The translations under genes were made by a program, and so were the position numbers. From Microbulbifer sp. GL-2 (GTDB taxonomy: Bacteria > Pseudomonadota > Gammaproteobacteria > Pseudomonadales > Cellvibrionaceae), in contig NZ_AP019807.1 in assembly GCF_007183175.1 (NCBI RefSeq), positions 3,344,001 through 3,408,000 on the forward strand: a DNA stretch of 64,000 nt. Direction: 5' to 3'. Positions 34,065 through 42,975 of the stretch are shown piece by piece. Under the pieces are notes generated by a model, which ran no database searches, was not told the origin of the DNA, and saw only the letters and a list, made by a program, of their open reading frames with translations. Numbering within the stretch: position 1 is the first letter of the stretch; the number at the start of each line of letters is the position of its first letter.

Positions 34065-34431
34065 TTTTGAACAGCGGAACATAAAGGGTGGCACCTTGAG
34101 TAATGTTGCTATAGAGGGCAAAGATCCACAGTTCGATGCCTGGCTAAGCGAGCAGCTGCAGTTTGATGAGCCTTACCTGGATGATGATGGCTTCTGCGAA
34201 AGCGTGATGGCAAAACTGCCTGCGCCCTCGCAGCAGAGTGAGCGTCGCGCCAGTCGATTCCAGTATATTGCCGTGCTGGCGGCCTCGGGCATTGTTGCCT
34301 GGCAATTTCCGTTTGGTGAAGTGCTGAGCGAAGCTGCGCACCAGTCCATCAGTCTTTATAGTCTGGTGGGCGTGGGGATGCTCTCCTCTCTGGTGGTGAT
34401 GGCTGGAGGTATTTTCGCTGCCCGTCGCTGA
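34057..34431 (+). CDS. Membrane protein, probable partner (anti-sigma-like) of the ECF sigma factor
   Basis: 124 residues. A soluble N-terminal ~70 residues ('PQFDAWLSEQLQFDEPYLDD') precede two hydrophobic helices ('YIAVLAASGIVAWQF' and 'YSLVGVGMLSSLVVMAGGIF'). The lack of a zinc HxxxCxxC motif sets it apart from ZAS anti-sigmas. Position, overlap and topology suggest a regulator of the adjacent sigma factor, but this is inference. An internal start near 34096 is possible. Confidence 0.65.
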   Translation: MVNFEQRNIKGGTLSNVAIEGKDPQFDAWLSEQLQFDEPYLDDDGFCESVMAKLPAPSQQSERRASRFQYIAVLAASGIVAWQFPFGEVLSEAAHQSISLYSLVGVGMLSSLVVMAGGIFAARR

Positions 34432-34685
34432 ATATTACTGCGCTCAAGAGCCCGCCAATAAAGCTCAAAGTCCACCTCTAGCGATGTATTGGAGGTGGGC
34501 AAGGCATTCTTTAGTTTACGGTCCTATCCTCCTTACTTTTTATCCCCCATTCTCTCCTTATTGTTTTGACCGTACTACGTTTTTGTGTCCCTTGCTGTGC
34601 TTGGTAAAGAAGACTAACCGAAAACTAAATAGCGGAAATTTTAGGATTGGCGGCTGTTCCGGCTGCTAAAAAGTAGTCCTCGATT

Positions 34686-35207
34686 TTAATCTTCAATCCG
34701 CAATGCTTGATGAAATTTTGGGTGGATTCTAGCCATACGATATAGGCCAGCGTATGCACCATCTTTAAACGAAGCAAACTTTGACTCCCCTTCAACTTTA
34801 AAGCCAAATTTTTTATATAAGTAAATACCATGTTCATTATCAGTATAAACTTCCAACTCAAGGCGAATAATGTTTAACCAGTTGTCTGCCATATTGATAG
34901 TTTCTTCCAGTAAAATACTCCCAATACCTTTTCCATGACTATTTGGATGTATAGCCATTCCAAAGCTTGCCACATGCTTAGCTCTGGGTTTCGTATTCAA
35001 GTTTATACAGATATATCCCTGGATCCTTTCTTCTAGCTCAGCTACAAGAAGAATTAAACTATCGTCCTTATCATCAAGTAAGTTGGAAATTCTTTCAATG
35101 CCAAGATAAGGGTGTTGAGAGCTCTGTGCTACCACGGTTGGATGGTCAAATATTTCAGAGATCGCTCCAAAATCACTTTTCTTTGCAGCTCTAATTTCAA
35201 GTTCCAT
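34686..35207 (-). CDS. GNAT family N-acetyltransferase
   Basis: 173 residues with the GNAT fold. The acetyl-CoA binding motif A reads 'GMAIHPNSHGKGIGSILLEE', motif B 'IIRLELEVYTDNEHGIYLYK', and the end 'KKFGFKVEGE' is characteristic. Substrate not predictable. Base composition is AT-rich compared with the sigma factor block to its left. Confidence 0.88.
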   Translation of the reverse strand: MELEIRAAKKSDFGAISEIFDHPTVVAQSSQHPYLGIERISNLLDDKDDSLILLVAELEERIQGYICINLNTKPRAKHVASFGMAIHPNSHGKGIGSILLEETINMADNWLNIIRLELEVYTDNEHGIYLYKKFGFKVEGESKFASFKDGAYAGLYRMARIHPKFHQALRIED

Positions 35208-35517
35208 TATGATTCCTGCTGAAATTTAATGTTGCAGTGGGTAGCTGGATTCCAACAATAAGGAGTGACTGAAATAAAAATTTTACGTGTTCATTTTCAG
35301 TTTTTTTGGTTTATTCCCGTGCGGAGCCATCTCCCATGATTTTTCTATCAATTAAACGGTTTTAAGTTTATAGGTTTTTTGAGTTGCTCAGTACTATTAA
35401 GGTACTTCTTTCTTGGGGTAACTGATTAATAGGGAGTTGCACCCTCGAACCTTACTGGTGGGGCTGGTAGATTTCCCTTCTTTTTCATAGAGTTGTCAGC
35501 CGAGCGCCATATATATT

Positions 35518-35862
35518 TTACTTCGAGTAATTCTGAATTTTTTTAGCATGGCTTGAAAGAATTACTGTTTGAGGAGTGGCGCATCTATGGCTAAAGTCAA
35601 TTTTAACCTCTAGCTTATCTGTGCCTGCAATTAGCCTCTCACTTGGCTTGAATGAGGGGTCATAGGTGCGTATGAACTCTCCAGAACTAACTATGGCAGC
35701 GGACATGACCGGAATTCCCTCCTGACTTCTAATACTCACTGCAGCCTTGGTTAAATGACTATAAGCTTTATTTGAAATTACAAAAACATTCGATGAGACT
35801 AAAAATAAGTTAGAAACTTGGATTTTTATACTTGGCATCCCTGAGAGATTTGAAGCCGGCAA
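35518..35862 (-). CDS. Hypothetical protein, doubtful
   Basis: 114 residues, mainly short hydrophobic/polar alternations ('VSNLFLVSSNVFVISNKAYS', 'LEVKIDFSHRCATPQTVIL'). There is no recognisable family, no signal peptide and no good ribosome binding site. It could be the remnant of a larger gene. Kept because no competing frame covers the region. Confidence 0.35.
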   Translation of the reverse strand: MPASNLSGMPSIKIQVSNLFLVSSNVFVISNKAYSHLTKAAVSIRSQEGIPVMSAAIVSSGEFIRTYDPSFKPSERLIAGTDKLEVKIDFSHRCATPQTVILSSHAKKIQNYSK

Positions 35863-36053
35863 TGATACTATTTGAAATAATTGTATACTCCATGCTTGAC
35901 CAGTATAAACGCTAATAATTATGGGTCTATGACCTGGAAGTTAGTTAGCTCCGACTCCCGCAATAGTATCGCCGACAAGCTAGCTAGCCATTGATCTAGC
36001 AGGCTAAGAGTTGCTGGATCGCGGACCTGGATAACCAAGTCCGCCTGGTTGAT

Positions 36054-37205
36054 TCACTCGAATGGTTTCAAACGTTCCATAAGGCGCTTGCGGATTTCTT
36101 TCATCGACTTTTCCGCAGCATCATCACCGGAGTTCATCGCAATTAGAAAAATTATGTCGTGCTTGGGCATAATGCGCATGTCAGCGAGCCAATAACCATT
36201 ACTGCCGGTGTGTGTAAGAAGCAATAATTCAGGGTCGTACACTGCGCCCCAACCGAGTGCATAATTACCAGTCACCGGTGAGTGCAACTTGCGATAGGTT
36301 TCGGTCTTCAGCAGTTTGCCGTGACCATGTACGCCATTGAGTTGGTCTTCTACGAAGAGAATCCAATCCTTGAGAGAAATATTGATCGTGCCGGCGGGGC
36401 CGAGAGCTTGGGGGTTATCACTATGTTTGTCAGCGGGATCAAGTGGTGTGAGCTTGCCCCAGAAGGTCTTTTTATGACCACGTGGTTGGTCCCACTTGTC
36501 TGAGAATCCGGGTGCTGCAAAACCCCCATCCTTGATCCCAAGCGGAGCAAAGATCTGTTCATTGATGAGATCCTCCCAGGTTTTGCCTGTTCGAGCCTCG
36601 GCGATGGCGCCCGCGATAATATAACCGAGATTGGAATATGCAAATGAGCCGGCTACGGAGGCGGGCGGCATCGTGAGATAATTGCGTGCTACCGCCATGC
36701 GTTGTGCTTGTATTCCGTTTACTGGTTCGATTACTGCTTCAAATTGAGGAAGCTCCTTATCGTCGGTCAGGGGCGCTAAGCCCGCAGTGTGGCTGAGCAA
36801 TTGCGTGATAGTTATGTCGCGGTAAGCGGGATCCATCTTTTTCGCGAAAGCGGGAAACGAATCCGCAAGTGTATCCTCAAACTGCATAACGCCTTGTTCA
36901 ACAAGGCGTGCGATCATTGTTGCAGTTATCGCCTTTGTATTGGATCCAATGTGCCAACGATCGCCGATAGTGGCCAGTTCCTGACGACCCTGTGCACGAA
37001 CACCGTCCACTGCCACAGCAGCGGTCTTACCGTTGATTTGAATCAGCGCAGCGATAGCAGGGAGGCTGTTTTTGTCGCGTGCTGTGCTAAGTGTCTGCTC
37101 GAGAAATGTCTGCAGCGTATCGTCGGCATGTGCGGTAATGGTTGCTACCATTAGAGCGACTGTAAGGAGGAACTTTGACGGAATTTGAAGGTGCCGACGA
37201 CGCAT
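36054..37205 (-). CDS. Serine beta-lactamase-like/esterase family hydrolase (exported)
   Basis: 383 residues with a signal peptide ('FLLTVALMVATITAHADD'). It matches the class C beta-lactamase/penicillin-binding fold: Ser-x-x-Lys in 'IGSNTKAITATMIARLV', Tyr-x-Asn in 'FAYSNLGYIIAGAIAEA', and 'HTGSNGYWLADM' as the KTG-like third element. Proteins of this group are often esterases or D-aminopeptidases rather than true beta-lactamases, so the substrate is unknown. It is monocistronic in AT-rich surroundings. Confidence 0.87.
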   Translation of the reverse strand: MRRRHLQIPSKFLLTVALMVATITAHADDTLQTFLEQTLSTARDKNSLPAIAALIQINGKTAAVAVDGVRAQGRQELATIGDRWHIGSNTKAITATMIARLVEQGVMQFEDTLADSFPAFAKKMDPAYRDITITQLLSHTAGLAPLTDDKELPQFEAVIEPVNGIQAQRMAVARNYLTMPPASVAGSFAYSNLGYIIAGAIAEARTGKTWEDLINEQIFAPLGIKDGGFAAPGFSDKWDQPRGHKKTFWGKLTPLDPADKHSDNPQALGPAGTINISLKDWILFVEDQLNGVHGHGKLLKTETYRKLHSPVTGNYALGWGAVYDPELLLLTHTGSNGYWLADMRIMPKHDIIFLIAMNSGDDAAEKSMKEIRKRLMERLKPFE

Positions 37206-37962
37206 CTTAGTAAGCCTGTATTAAAAGTATAGTAAAAAGTCTATGGCGGTCACGGCCATCGGTAAAAATGGTACGTAGTTTCAAAGTTAATTGAGCCCCA
37301 TTTTTTGATGGTCAACTGCAGTGCCTTGCATAAGTCCAGCATGGGTATGAATTAGTAAAATAAAGCCCAATGCAAGTATCCGATTTATATTGGTGTTTTA
37401 TATATAAACTGCTCGCTAATGGCAAGAGAATAGTTGTGAGGGGGCGCCTAAAGGAAGCTGAAAGCAAAAATATATATTTTTAGAATTCTAAGCTGAAGAT
37501 GATCCAATAAGAGATTGGAGTCACTTGCTTTTTAGCCAGTGTAAAGAGCAAAACTGGCACAAGGCGGCCCCGCCAATAATCGGTCAAACTGATTGAGATG
37601 GAAAAATCACAATGGCATCAAGTGGCTGATAAAGATATTCATCCTGTAAGACAAATATTTTGATGTGAACTTTGCACGACAAGCAATTCTTGAAATTTAG
37701 TGTCCTGTCCTTGAAAGTAGTAGTGGTTTTTACTTGCAGTATTGCCAGTAAAACTCCATGCGTAGCACATTAATTATTCTTCACTGTAGTGGTCAGCTTA
37801 ACTTATTAGCTTTTAAGTAGTGTTCGAAATTAGCAAATTATTTAAATTTTTTCCTAATTTTGCCTATCTTCCAAAACTTCTCTTGCTTAAAGTTTGTGAA
37901 ACGTAAGGGCAGAGAAATTTATAAAGACAAGCTGCCCAAAGGCAGCATTCAAAAGTTCATGC
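37206..37962. other. Gene-free stretch of about 750 bases
   Basis: No open frame of credible composition and no IS remnants that I recognise. It separates the serine hydrolase gene from the end of the four-gene motor-like operon, both on the minus strand. The operon terminator probably lies near 37920-37960, but no classical hairpin plus T-run stands out. Confidence 0.45.
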
Positions 37963-39054
37963 CTAGCTGAGGCCCAGCTCCCCTTCTATTTGTGATTTAC
38001 GCCATACTGAATAACTTTGAGGAACTTTTGCTTCTTTGGTGTTGTCAGCGATGATTGCGCGTCCCATGCTTGGCCAGCATAAAACTGCGAGTACTCTTGG
38101 GGTAATGACCTGGAAGACCTTGGGTGGCCCCATTAGGGTTTTCAGTTTCTGTACCAGTGGTAACCATGATGCCGGAACAACCTGTTCGGCAACCATCCAT
38201 GATGCCTGGGGTTCGCTGCCCAACTGCTTTGTAAGGGACTCGTAACGCAGTGTCGCTGCTCGGAGAGCCGCTTGTGGAGATGGCATTATTACTGCACGTG
38301 CACGCCGCTCGGCACACAGAAGGCAAATTTCTTCGGGCAGTCCGCTTTGCTTTGCAAGCTCTGGGTTTAATGCCCAGCCGTGAGTCTTTATATGGCACTG
38401 GCAAATTGAGCAGGCATACTTTGGGTTTTCAGCCGTGAATAATGAGTTCACTTTCTGGGGGCGTTCGCCGTTTCGCCAGAAGATTGGGTGTTTGTCAAAA
38501 ATGGAGCTGGCAAAGTATCGTGCATAGTTCAGCCAGTCGATATCGGTAACGGCTCCAAAGCGGTCTTTGCGCACTAGGTCGGGAATATCCAAGCTATAAA
38601 GGTAGCGCAGGCAATGTGGGCAGGGCTTTAGTTGATCTTGTGGAAATGACTTAAGTACGGCACCGTAGTCGCTACTCGCCCAAAGCGGCCCCTGGAAATT
38701 GATTACCGATGGGCATTTGGGAGAAAAATGAATTTGCCCAAAGGAATCTGCCTGTGCGGAAGAGGGGTGCTGCAGGCCAAACACAAAGACCGGAATACCC
38801 CGGTAGCGCCAGCTACATGAAAGGCTATCGAGATCTGAGGAATCCAGTTGAATGCCTGTACGAATAGCGTGGGCCAAGCTATTTCGGTTTACTTTCCTGT
38901 TAGCCTGTTGTTGCGGAATACGCTTGCGTCCTGAAACAGATGTTATTTGGCCACTGGCAAGATATGAGAGAGACGCTGCAGGCATAGGCTTGATATCAGA
39001 CCGTGACACTTGAGTTTTACGGTTGGGAATAAGCTGAAAGTTGGTTAGCTTCAC
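37963..39054 (-). CDS. Unknown protein with three Cys pairs (zinc-ribbon-like), last gene of motor-like operon
   Basis: 363 residues, family not recognised. Three CxxC sites are spaced through the middle: 'CPHCLRYL' (about residue 142), 'CSICQC' followed by 'HIKTHGW' (about 216), and 'CLLCAERRAR' (about 245). They suggest one or more structural zinc sites. The N-terminus is basic ('SGRKRIPQQQANRKVNRNSL'). There is no signal peptide or membrane helix, so it is cytoplasmic. It overlaps the MotB/OmpA-like gene by four bases (ATGA), so it belongs to the same operon and is the best candidate for the cytoplasmic effector or adaptor. Nucleic-acid binding is plausible from the basic N-terminus and zinc motifs, but unproven. 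Confidence 0.75.
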   Translation of the reverse strand: MKLTNFQLIPNRKTQVSRSDIKPMPAASLSYLASGQITSVSGRKRIPQQQANRKVNRNSLAHAIRTGIQLDSSDLDSLSCSWRYRGIPVFVFGLQHPSSAQADSFGQIHFSPKCPSVINFQGPLWASSDYGAVLKSFPQDQLKPCPHCLRYLYSLDIPDLVRKDRFGAVTDIDWLNYARYFASSIFDKHPIFWRNGERPQKVNSLFTAENPKYACSICQCHIKTHGWALNPELAKQSGLPEEICLLCAERRARAVIMPSPQAALRAATLRYESLTKQLGSEPQASWMVAEQVVPASWLPLVQKLKTLMGPPKVFQVITPRVLAVLCWPSMGRAIIADNTKEAKVPQSYSVWRKSQIEGELGLS

Positions 39055-39752
39055 AGCGCCTCCTCAAGAATTTGCAGGATATGACTTTCAGAATCCCGCA
39101 CGACCCTAAAGGCTACCCGGCGGGAGCGATCTGCGTCTTCTATACCACTGGCATTGAGTACCGGACGGGCGGAGGAGTAACCCACAGCTGCGACCTTTGC
39201 GCGTACCAGTACTGCTTGAGCTGGTGGTAGCAGGGAGTGCGCATATTGCATTACTGCCCGTGATCTCTGTTGTGAAAGGCGCAAGTTGTGAAAGTAACCC
39301 CCCTCTGGTGCGGATTGGTCACCCCATTCAGAGCTTGTATGCCCCTCAATTTGGATTGCGGCAATAGTATCCATATAAGGAGTGAGTGCAGCGATGTATC
39401 GCGGCACAAATGAAGACATAATCTCGCGCGCGTTGTCACTCAGAGTAAAGTCGCCAGTCTTGAACAGTGCATCACTGTTATTAAAAGAGATGGCAAGGGT
39501 CTGCTTATCCAGGGAGGCTCCCCATTGGTCCAGATCGTGGGAAAACTCCTGCTGCAGTGTTTGATAAATCGCAAGCTGAGTATCCCGATAAGACTCCGCA
39601 AGTTCTCGAATCTTGGCGCGCTCATCTATCAGGGAACGCATCACAAAGACGGCGATACAGAGAAACACCATCATCAGGCCAGCCATCATGTCGGATAGGC
39701 TGATCCACTGGCTTTCACTTGACTCGCTGCTGGAGTGAGCGCTATCAAACAT
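39051..39752 (-). CDS. MotB/OmpA-type stator protein (ZorB-like)
   Basis: 233 residues. The short cytoplasmic N-terminus is followed by one transmembrane helix with an acidic residue, 'SLSDMMAGLMMVFLCIAVFV' (Asp21), the proton-channel position in MotB/ZorB proteins. A helical periplasmic linker precedes a C-terminal OmpA/MotB peptidoglycan-binding domain ('IAAIQIEGHTSSEWG', 'NLRLSQQRSRAVMQYAHSLL', 'VGYSSARPV', 'DRSRRVAFRV'). It overlaps the MotA-like gene by eight bases and the Cys-pair gene by four. Size and layout fit ZorB of Zorya systems, as well as generic OmpA-MotB fusions. Confidence 0.87.
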   Translation of the reverse strand: MFDSAHSSSESSESQWISLSDMMAGLMMVFLCIAVFVMRSLIDERAKIRELAESYRDTQLAIYQTLQQEFSHDLDQWGASLDKQTLAISFNNSDALFKTGDFTLSDNAREIMSSFVPRYIAALTPYMDTIAAIQIEGHTSSEWGDQSAPEGGYFHNLRLSQQRSRAVMQYAHSLLPPAQAVLVRAKVAAVGYSSARPVLNASGIEDADRSRRVAFRVVRDSESHILQILEEAL

Positions 39753-41055
39753 GCTCCTCTCCGGCGACCTGTTTCACTTGAGCGTCGATACGCTTCATTT
39801 GCTGGATCAACTGGCGGAAGTCCCGTGAGAACTCGCCGCTTAGCGTACCGAGAGCATCGCCCATTGCCGCCATTACGCTTTCTACTTCACTGTGTAATCG
39901 CTGATCCAGCAGTTCATACTGCCGCTTGATGCTTACATCTGCATTGGTTAAATCGTGAGTGATCACCTGGGATAGTTCGGTAATCATTTGCTGGTGAGTC
40001 TTGGCGATAAGCTGCGCAAGCTCTGTCATTGATTCGCGATGGCTGCTGGCGCTCTCCTGAATGATGCTGGAGAATTGATTGGGATCGATATTAGTTAGAA
40101 CATCGGCGAGAGCAACCACTTTATTCGTTCTTTGCTCAAAGACCTTGGCCTGAGTTTCGCTCAGGGAGATCAGGTGTTGAACTTGAGTACCCAATTGCTG
40201 ATTCGCTTTATCAATACCCTGGGTAAGAGATTCGAATTTTGGTGCTATATCCGGAATCGATTTTTGCAGGATTTCAATGGATGCCTGCTGCTCATTGAGC
40301 ATGACTGAAATTTGTTCTGAATGGGTACGTTGCTGCTCAACCAACGAAGGGATAACGTTAAATATTTCAGGAAGTTCGGTGATACGCTGGTGTAACTGCA
40401 GAAGATTTTCCTGGGCGCCGTTGATTTCGATCAGCAGTGACGTAGTTTGCTCACGATAGATTGTGGCTAACTCAGCATGTTGCTCATGTTGATCTATTAA
40501 AGCCTGTAAGGCAGGGGATACTGCTTCCAGTTTTTGGGTGAACTGCTGCAGGTTTTCACCCATTTGTGCATTGAGGCCTTCGTTGAACTTCTCTACAACT
40601 GAGCTAAGCGACTGTAGTACTTCTTCACTGATGCCGTGTTGAAACTTGGCCAAATCCTGGCGCTGGGCATTAATTGCCAACAAAATATCATCTGCCGTTG
40701 CTTTGGTTGGTTGATCCTTACTGAATACTTGAAAGATCGTACGCAGTATTAAGGAAAGAAATAACCCCAAAATACTGGTTAAAAAGGCAGTTTCCAGGCC
40801 CTGCATGAGTTCTGAAATAGAGGTGTCGATATCAGCCAGGTCAAAGCCATAGATACCGATAATGATACCAATAAAGGTGCCTAGGATACCGAGGCCGGTC
40901 AGAAGTGATGGAGTCTCTTTTACAAAGCGCGGAAACTTGCCCAAAGGGTAAAAGATCAAGGCGATAGCGCTGAGGGCAAGCATTACTATAAGAAAGGTGT
41001 CGGTCACCTGTTCTGGAGATAACTTAGTCAACCAGTGGTAGAAGAACTGGGTCAT
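39745..41055 (-). CDS. MotA/TolQ/ExbB-type proton-channel protein with long coiled-coil tail (ZorA-like)
   Basis: 436 residues. The N-terminal ~120 residues hold three hydrophobic helices: 'DTFLIVMLALSAIALIFY', 'TPSLLTGLGILGTFIGIIIG', and 'GLETAFLTSILGLFLSLILR'. The conserved Thr/Ser pore positions of the MotA/ExbB/ZorA superfamily are visible. The remaining ~310 residues are a long heptad-rich cytoplasmic coiled coil ('LAKFQHGISEEVLQSLSSVV', 'ATIYREQTTSLLIEINGAQE', 'QMKRIDAQVKQV'). This extended tail is a feature of ZorA rather than of ExbB or TolQ. Its ATG shares a base with the stop of the methyltransferase-like gene (TAATG). Confidence 0.88.
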   Translation of the reverse strand: MTQFFYHWLTKLSPEQVTDTFLIVMLALSAIALIFYPLGKFPRFVKETPSLLTGLGILGTFIGIIIGIYGFDLADIDTSISELMQGLETAFLTSILGLFLSLILRTIFQVFSKDQPTKATADDILLAINAQRQDLAKFQHGISEEVLQSLSSVVEKFNEGLNAQMGENLQQFTQKLEAVSPALQALIDQHEQHAELATIYREQTTSLLIEINGAQENLLQLHQRITELPEIFNVIPSLVEQQRTHSEQISVMLNEQQASIEILQKSIPDIAPKFESLTQGIDKANQQLGTQVQHLISLSETQAKVFEQRTNKVVALADVLTNIDPNQFSSIIQESASSHRESMTELAQLIAKTHQQMITELSQVITHDLTNADVSIKRQYELLDQRLHSEVESVMAAMGDALGTLSGEFSRDFRQLIQQMKRIDAQVKQVAGEEHV

Positions 41056-42296
41056 TATTGATCCTTTACAACTTTTTGCATTGTTATTTCGTGATAAAAA
41101 GGCCCGTTGGGTACTCGACCGGTGCCCTGGCCAAGCACTTTCATTTGCGGCAGTGACTTCACTACATCGGTTATGGTGCGAAACTTTATCTGCTTCTTTC
41201 CGGCTGGGTGGATATAGGTTCCGACAAGGCCAGATTGTTGAATCTCAAAAACTCCACAATTGATTGGAAGTTGCTCTTGCTTAAATAGCAGAAAATGCAT
41301 CACCCCACCATCCGCAAGGTATTGGTAAAGGGCGCTGGTGATGGATTGTATTTCCTCGGCGGAAAAGAAATTCAACAGATCCCAGAGTAAAATACAATCC
41401 AAATTGACAGGCAGGGTCGCCTGCCGTAATGCTGCCTGTACCACACTATCAAATGGTAACTTGCGACTACAATGCCAGATAATTGCAGAATAAAGATCAG
41501 CAATAAACAGCTCACCAACCGAGCGCTGGAGGTACTGCATATTCCTGCCGGCCTTCTGCCCAACATCAAGGGCTTTGCTCATGGGTGAGCGTGCAGTATG
41601 GGTGAGTGCTGTACTGAGTGCTGCCAGGGGAAGTTCTGTAAGGCGATTTTTCCTGAATGCGGAGATTGCCCCTGAGGAGCCCCCAGCCCTGACAGTATTT
41701 TGCGATTTTACGTTGCCATATTCGAACATCAATTCGATAAGGTCTTTGCGCATGCTTTTTCTGTGCAGGAGGGAAGAGCGTAGCGAAAAGTTGCCCATCG
41801 TTTTCATCAGCTTAAGTGAGGAGTACCTATGGGTGGGCAGCGGCTCCTGCAATGCCAGGGGGGCAGTATTAAAAGTGAATCCAGATAGGCGTTTAAAGTC
41901 TGCAGGCGCTTCGGGCATTGTGCCGGTATAAAGCATCGTATGGAAAATGGTTCCGGGCTTCAAGTGAGGACGAATCTCCTCAATGAGTCGAGTAATAAGC
42001 TCGGGCTCCATAAAATTGAATAGATCCCAGCAGAGCACAACGTCAATTTTAATTCGCTGTGGTTTTTTCGTGAGATGTTCAGACAGCTGCTTGGCCCTGC
42101 TCTGAGTATCAGAAGCATAGGTTTCCAAAAGAAGACTGCGTAAATCTTCAATAAATGTCTGGCAAGACAATTCCAGAAAGGTTTGTGTGGTGCCAAATGA
42201 AAGGCATCCCAAATCCAAAACTTTACTGCCCGGTTGGATGACTTCATCCACCAAGGCGGCAATGCCAAACGAATGATGCTGCAACATATTTTCCAC
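41055..42296 (-). CDS. Tandem (duplicated) methyltransferase-like protein
   Basis: Up to 413 residues. The frame opens at GTG 42296, but ATG 42287 is the likelier start, since the GTG lies almost inside the terminator's T-run. The protein is two copies of one Rossmann methyltransferase-like domain. Copy 1 has 'SKVLDLGCLSFG' and 'DVVLCWDLFNFMEPELITRL'. Copy 2 has 'SKALDVGQKAGRNMQYLQ' and 'DCILLWDLLNFFSAEEIQSI', and both end in a '...YLADGGVMHF'-like strand. The SAM-binding motif I is reasonable in copy 1 but degenerate in copy 2 (GQKAG), so the second may be non-catalytic. No target-recognition domain is seen. It is the first gene of the four-gene operon. Confidence 0.78.
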   Translation of the reverse strand: MENMLQHHSFGIAALVDEVIQPGSKVLDLGCLSFGTTQTFLELSCQTFIEDLRSLLLETYASDTQSRAKQLSEHLTKKPQRIKIDVVLCWDLFNFMEPELITRLIEEIRPHLKPGTIFHTMLYTGTMPEAPADFKRLSGFTFNTAPLALQEPLPTHRYSSLKLMKTMGNFSLRSSLLHRKSMRKDLIELMFEYGNVKSQNTVRAGGSSGAISAFRKNRLTELPLAALSTALTHTARSPMSKALDVGQKAGRNMQYLQRSVGELFIADLYSAIIWHCSRKLPFDSVVQAALRQATLPVNLDCILLWDLLNFFSAEEIQSITSALYQYLADGGVMHFLLFKQEQLPINCGVFEIQQSGLVGTYIHPAGKKQIKFRTITDVVKSLPQMKVLGQGTGRVPNGPFYHEITMQKVVKDQ

Positions 42297-42302
42297 ACCA
42301 AA

Positions 42303-42328
42303 AGCTAAAACCCCGGCAATAGCCGGGG
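42303..42328 (-). terminator. Rho-independent terminator between bactofilin gene and motor-like operon
   Basis: On the minus strand the stem ccccggc / gccgggg with a 4-base loop is followed by TTTT. It lies after the bactofilin stop and just before the start of the methyltransferase-like gene, so the operon is separately transcribed or depends on read-through. Confidence 0.75.
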
Positions 42329-42360
42329 CCTGAATTGAGGATCACACGAGGTGGCTTGGT

Positions 42361-42975
42361 TTAGCTCTCCTCTGCTTCCTCTTCAGTTTCCTTAGCGCCG
42401 AACAGATAGTCACTTGTGTCGGACAAGCGGGAGGAATCACTAGCAGTGGAACTGCTGGAAGTGTAAGACGAGTTGCTCTGGGAGCGGTTTGCAGGCTTAT
42501 CTTCAGTTGCTGGCAGGTCTGGGTGAACCAGGCGATCGGAGAACTCCTTGTGACGCTCCTTCATTTCGGAATCGGTATCTACCATATCCATGGAACCACG
42601 GAATTTACCGCCGTCATCCAGCTTGATTCTTGGTGCGATTAGGTTTCCATTGACCTGTGCAGTATTGCGGATTTCAATCAATTCGTCAGCAAGTGCATCT
42701 CCATCCAAGGTGCCTTCCACGACGATATTTTTTGCATGGATATTTGCAGTGACTGCACCACCGGTACCGACAGAAAGGTTGTGGCCGACCATAATTACAG
42801 TACCATCCACAGTGCCTTCTACGTGAAGATCTTCGGTGCCAATCAGCTCGCCGCGGAAATTGATACCCTCACCAAGCACTGATTTGGCGCCTGAATTCGA
42901 GAGAGATGATTGCTGTTCACCAGCGCTCATACCTGCTAGAAACGGTGTGGAGTCATTGCTTTTGTCAGTGCTCAT
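42361..42975 (-). CDS. Bactofilin (polymer-forming cytoskeletal protein)
   Basis: About 204 residues from the ATG at 42975; an upstream extension to 43026 is unlikely. The central ~110 residues are the right-handed beta-helix of bactofilins ('GINFRGELIGTEDLHVEGTV', 'ANIHAKNIVVEGTLDG', 'NTAQVNGNLIAPRIKLDDGG'). The flanking tails are disordered: Ser/Asn-rich at the N-terminus, Ser- and Glu-rich at the C-terminus. Bactofilins polymerise without nucleotides at the inner membrane and take part in cell shape or localisation. It is upstream of the motor-like operon on the same strand. Confidence 0.9.
   Translation of the reverse strand: MSTDKSNDSTPFLAGMSAGEQQSSLSNSGAKSVLGEGINFRGELIGTEDLHVEGTVDGTVIMVGHNLSVGTGGAVTANIHAKNIVVEGTLDGDALADELIEIRNTAQVNGNLIAPRIKLDDGGKFRGSMDMVDTDSEMKERHKEFSDRLVHPDLPATEDKPANRSQSNSSYTSSSSTASDSSRLSDTSDYLFGAKETEEEAEES

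Noticed and set aside
37963..42296. Flagellar MotAB or TolQR/ExbBD identity for the motor pair
   Set aside because: No flagellar, Tol-Pal or TonB genes are nearby. The long coiled-coil tail and OmpA domain do not fit TolR/ExbD or standard MotA, so a ZorAB-like assignment is preferred but not proven.
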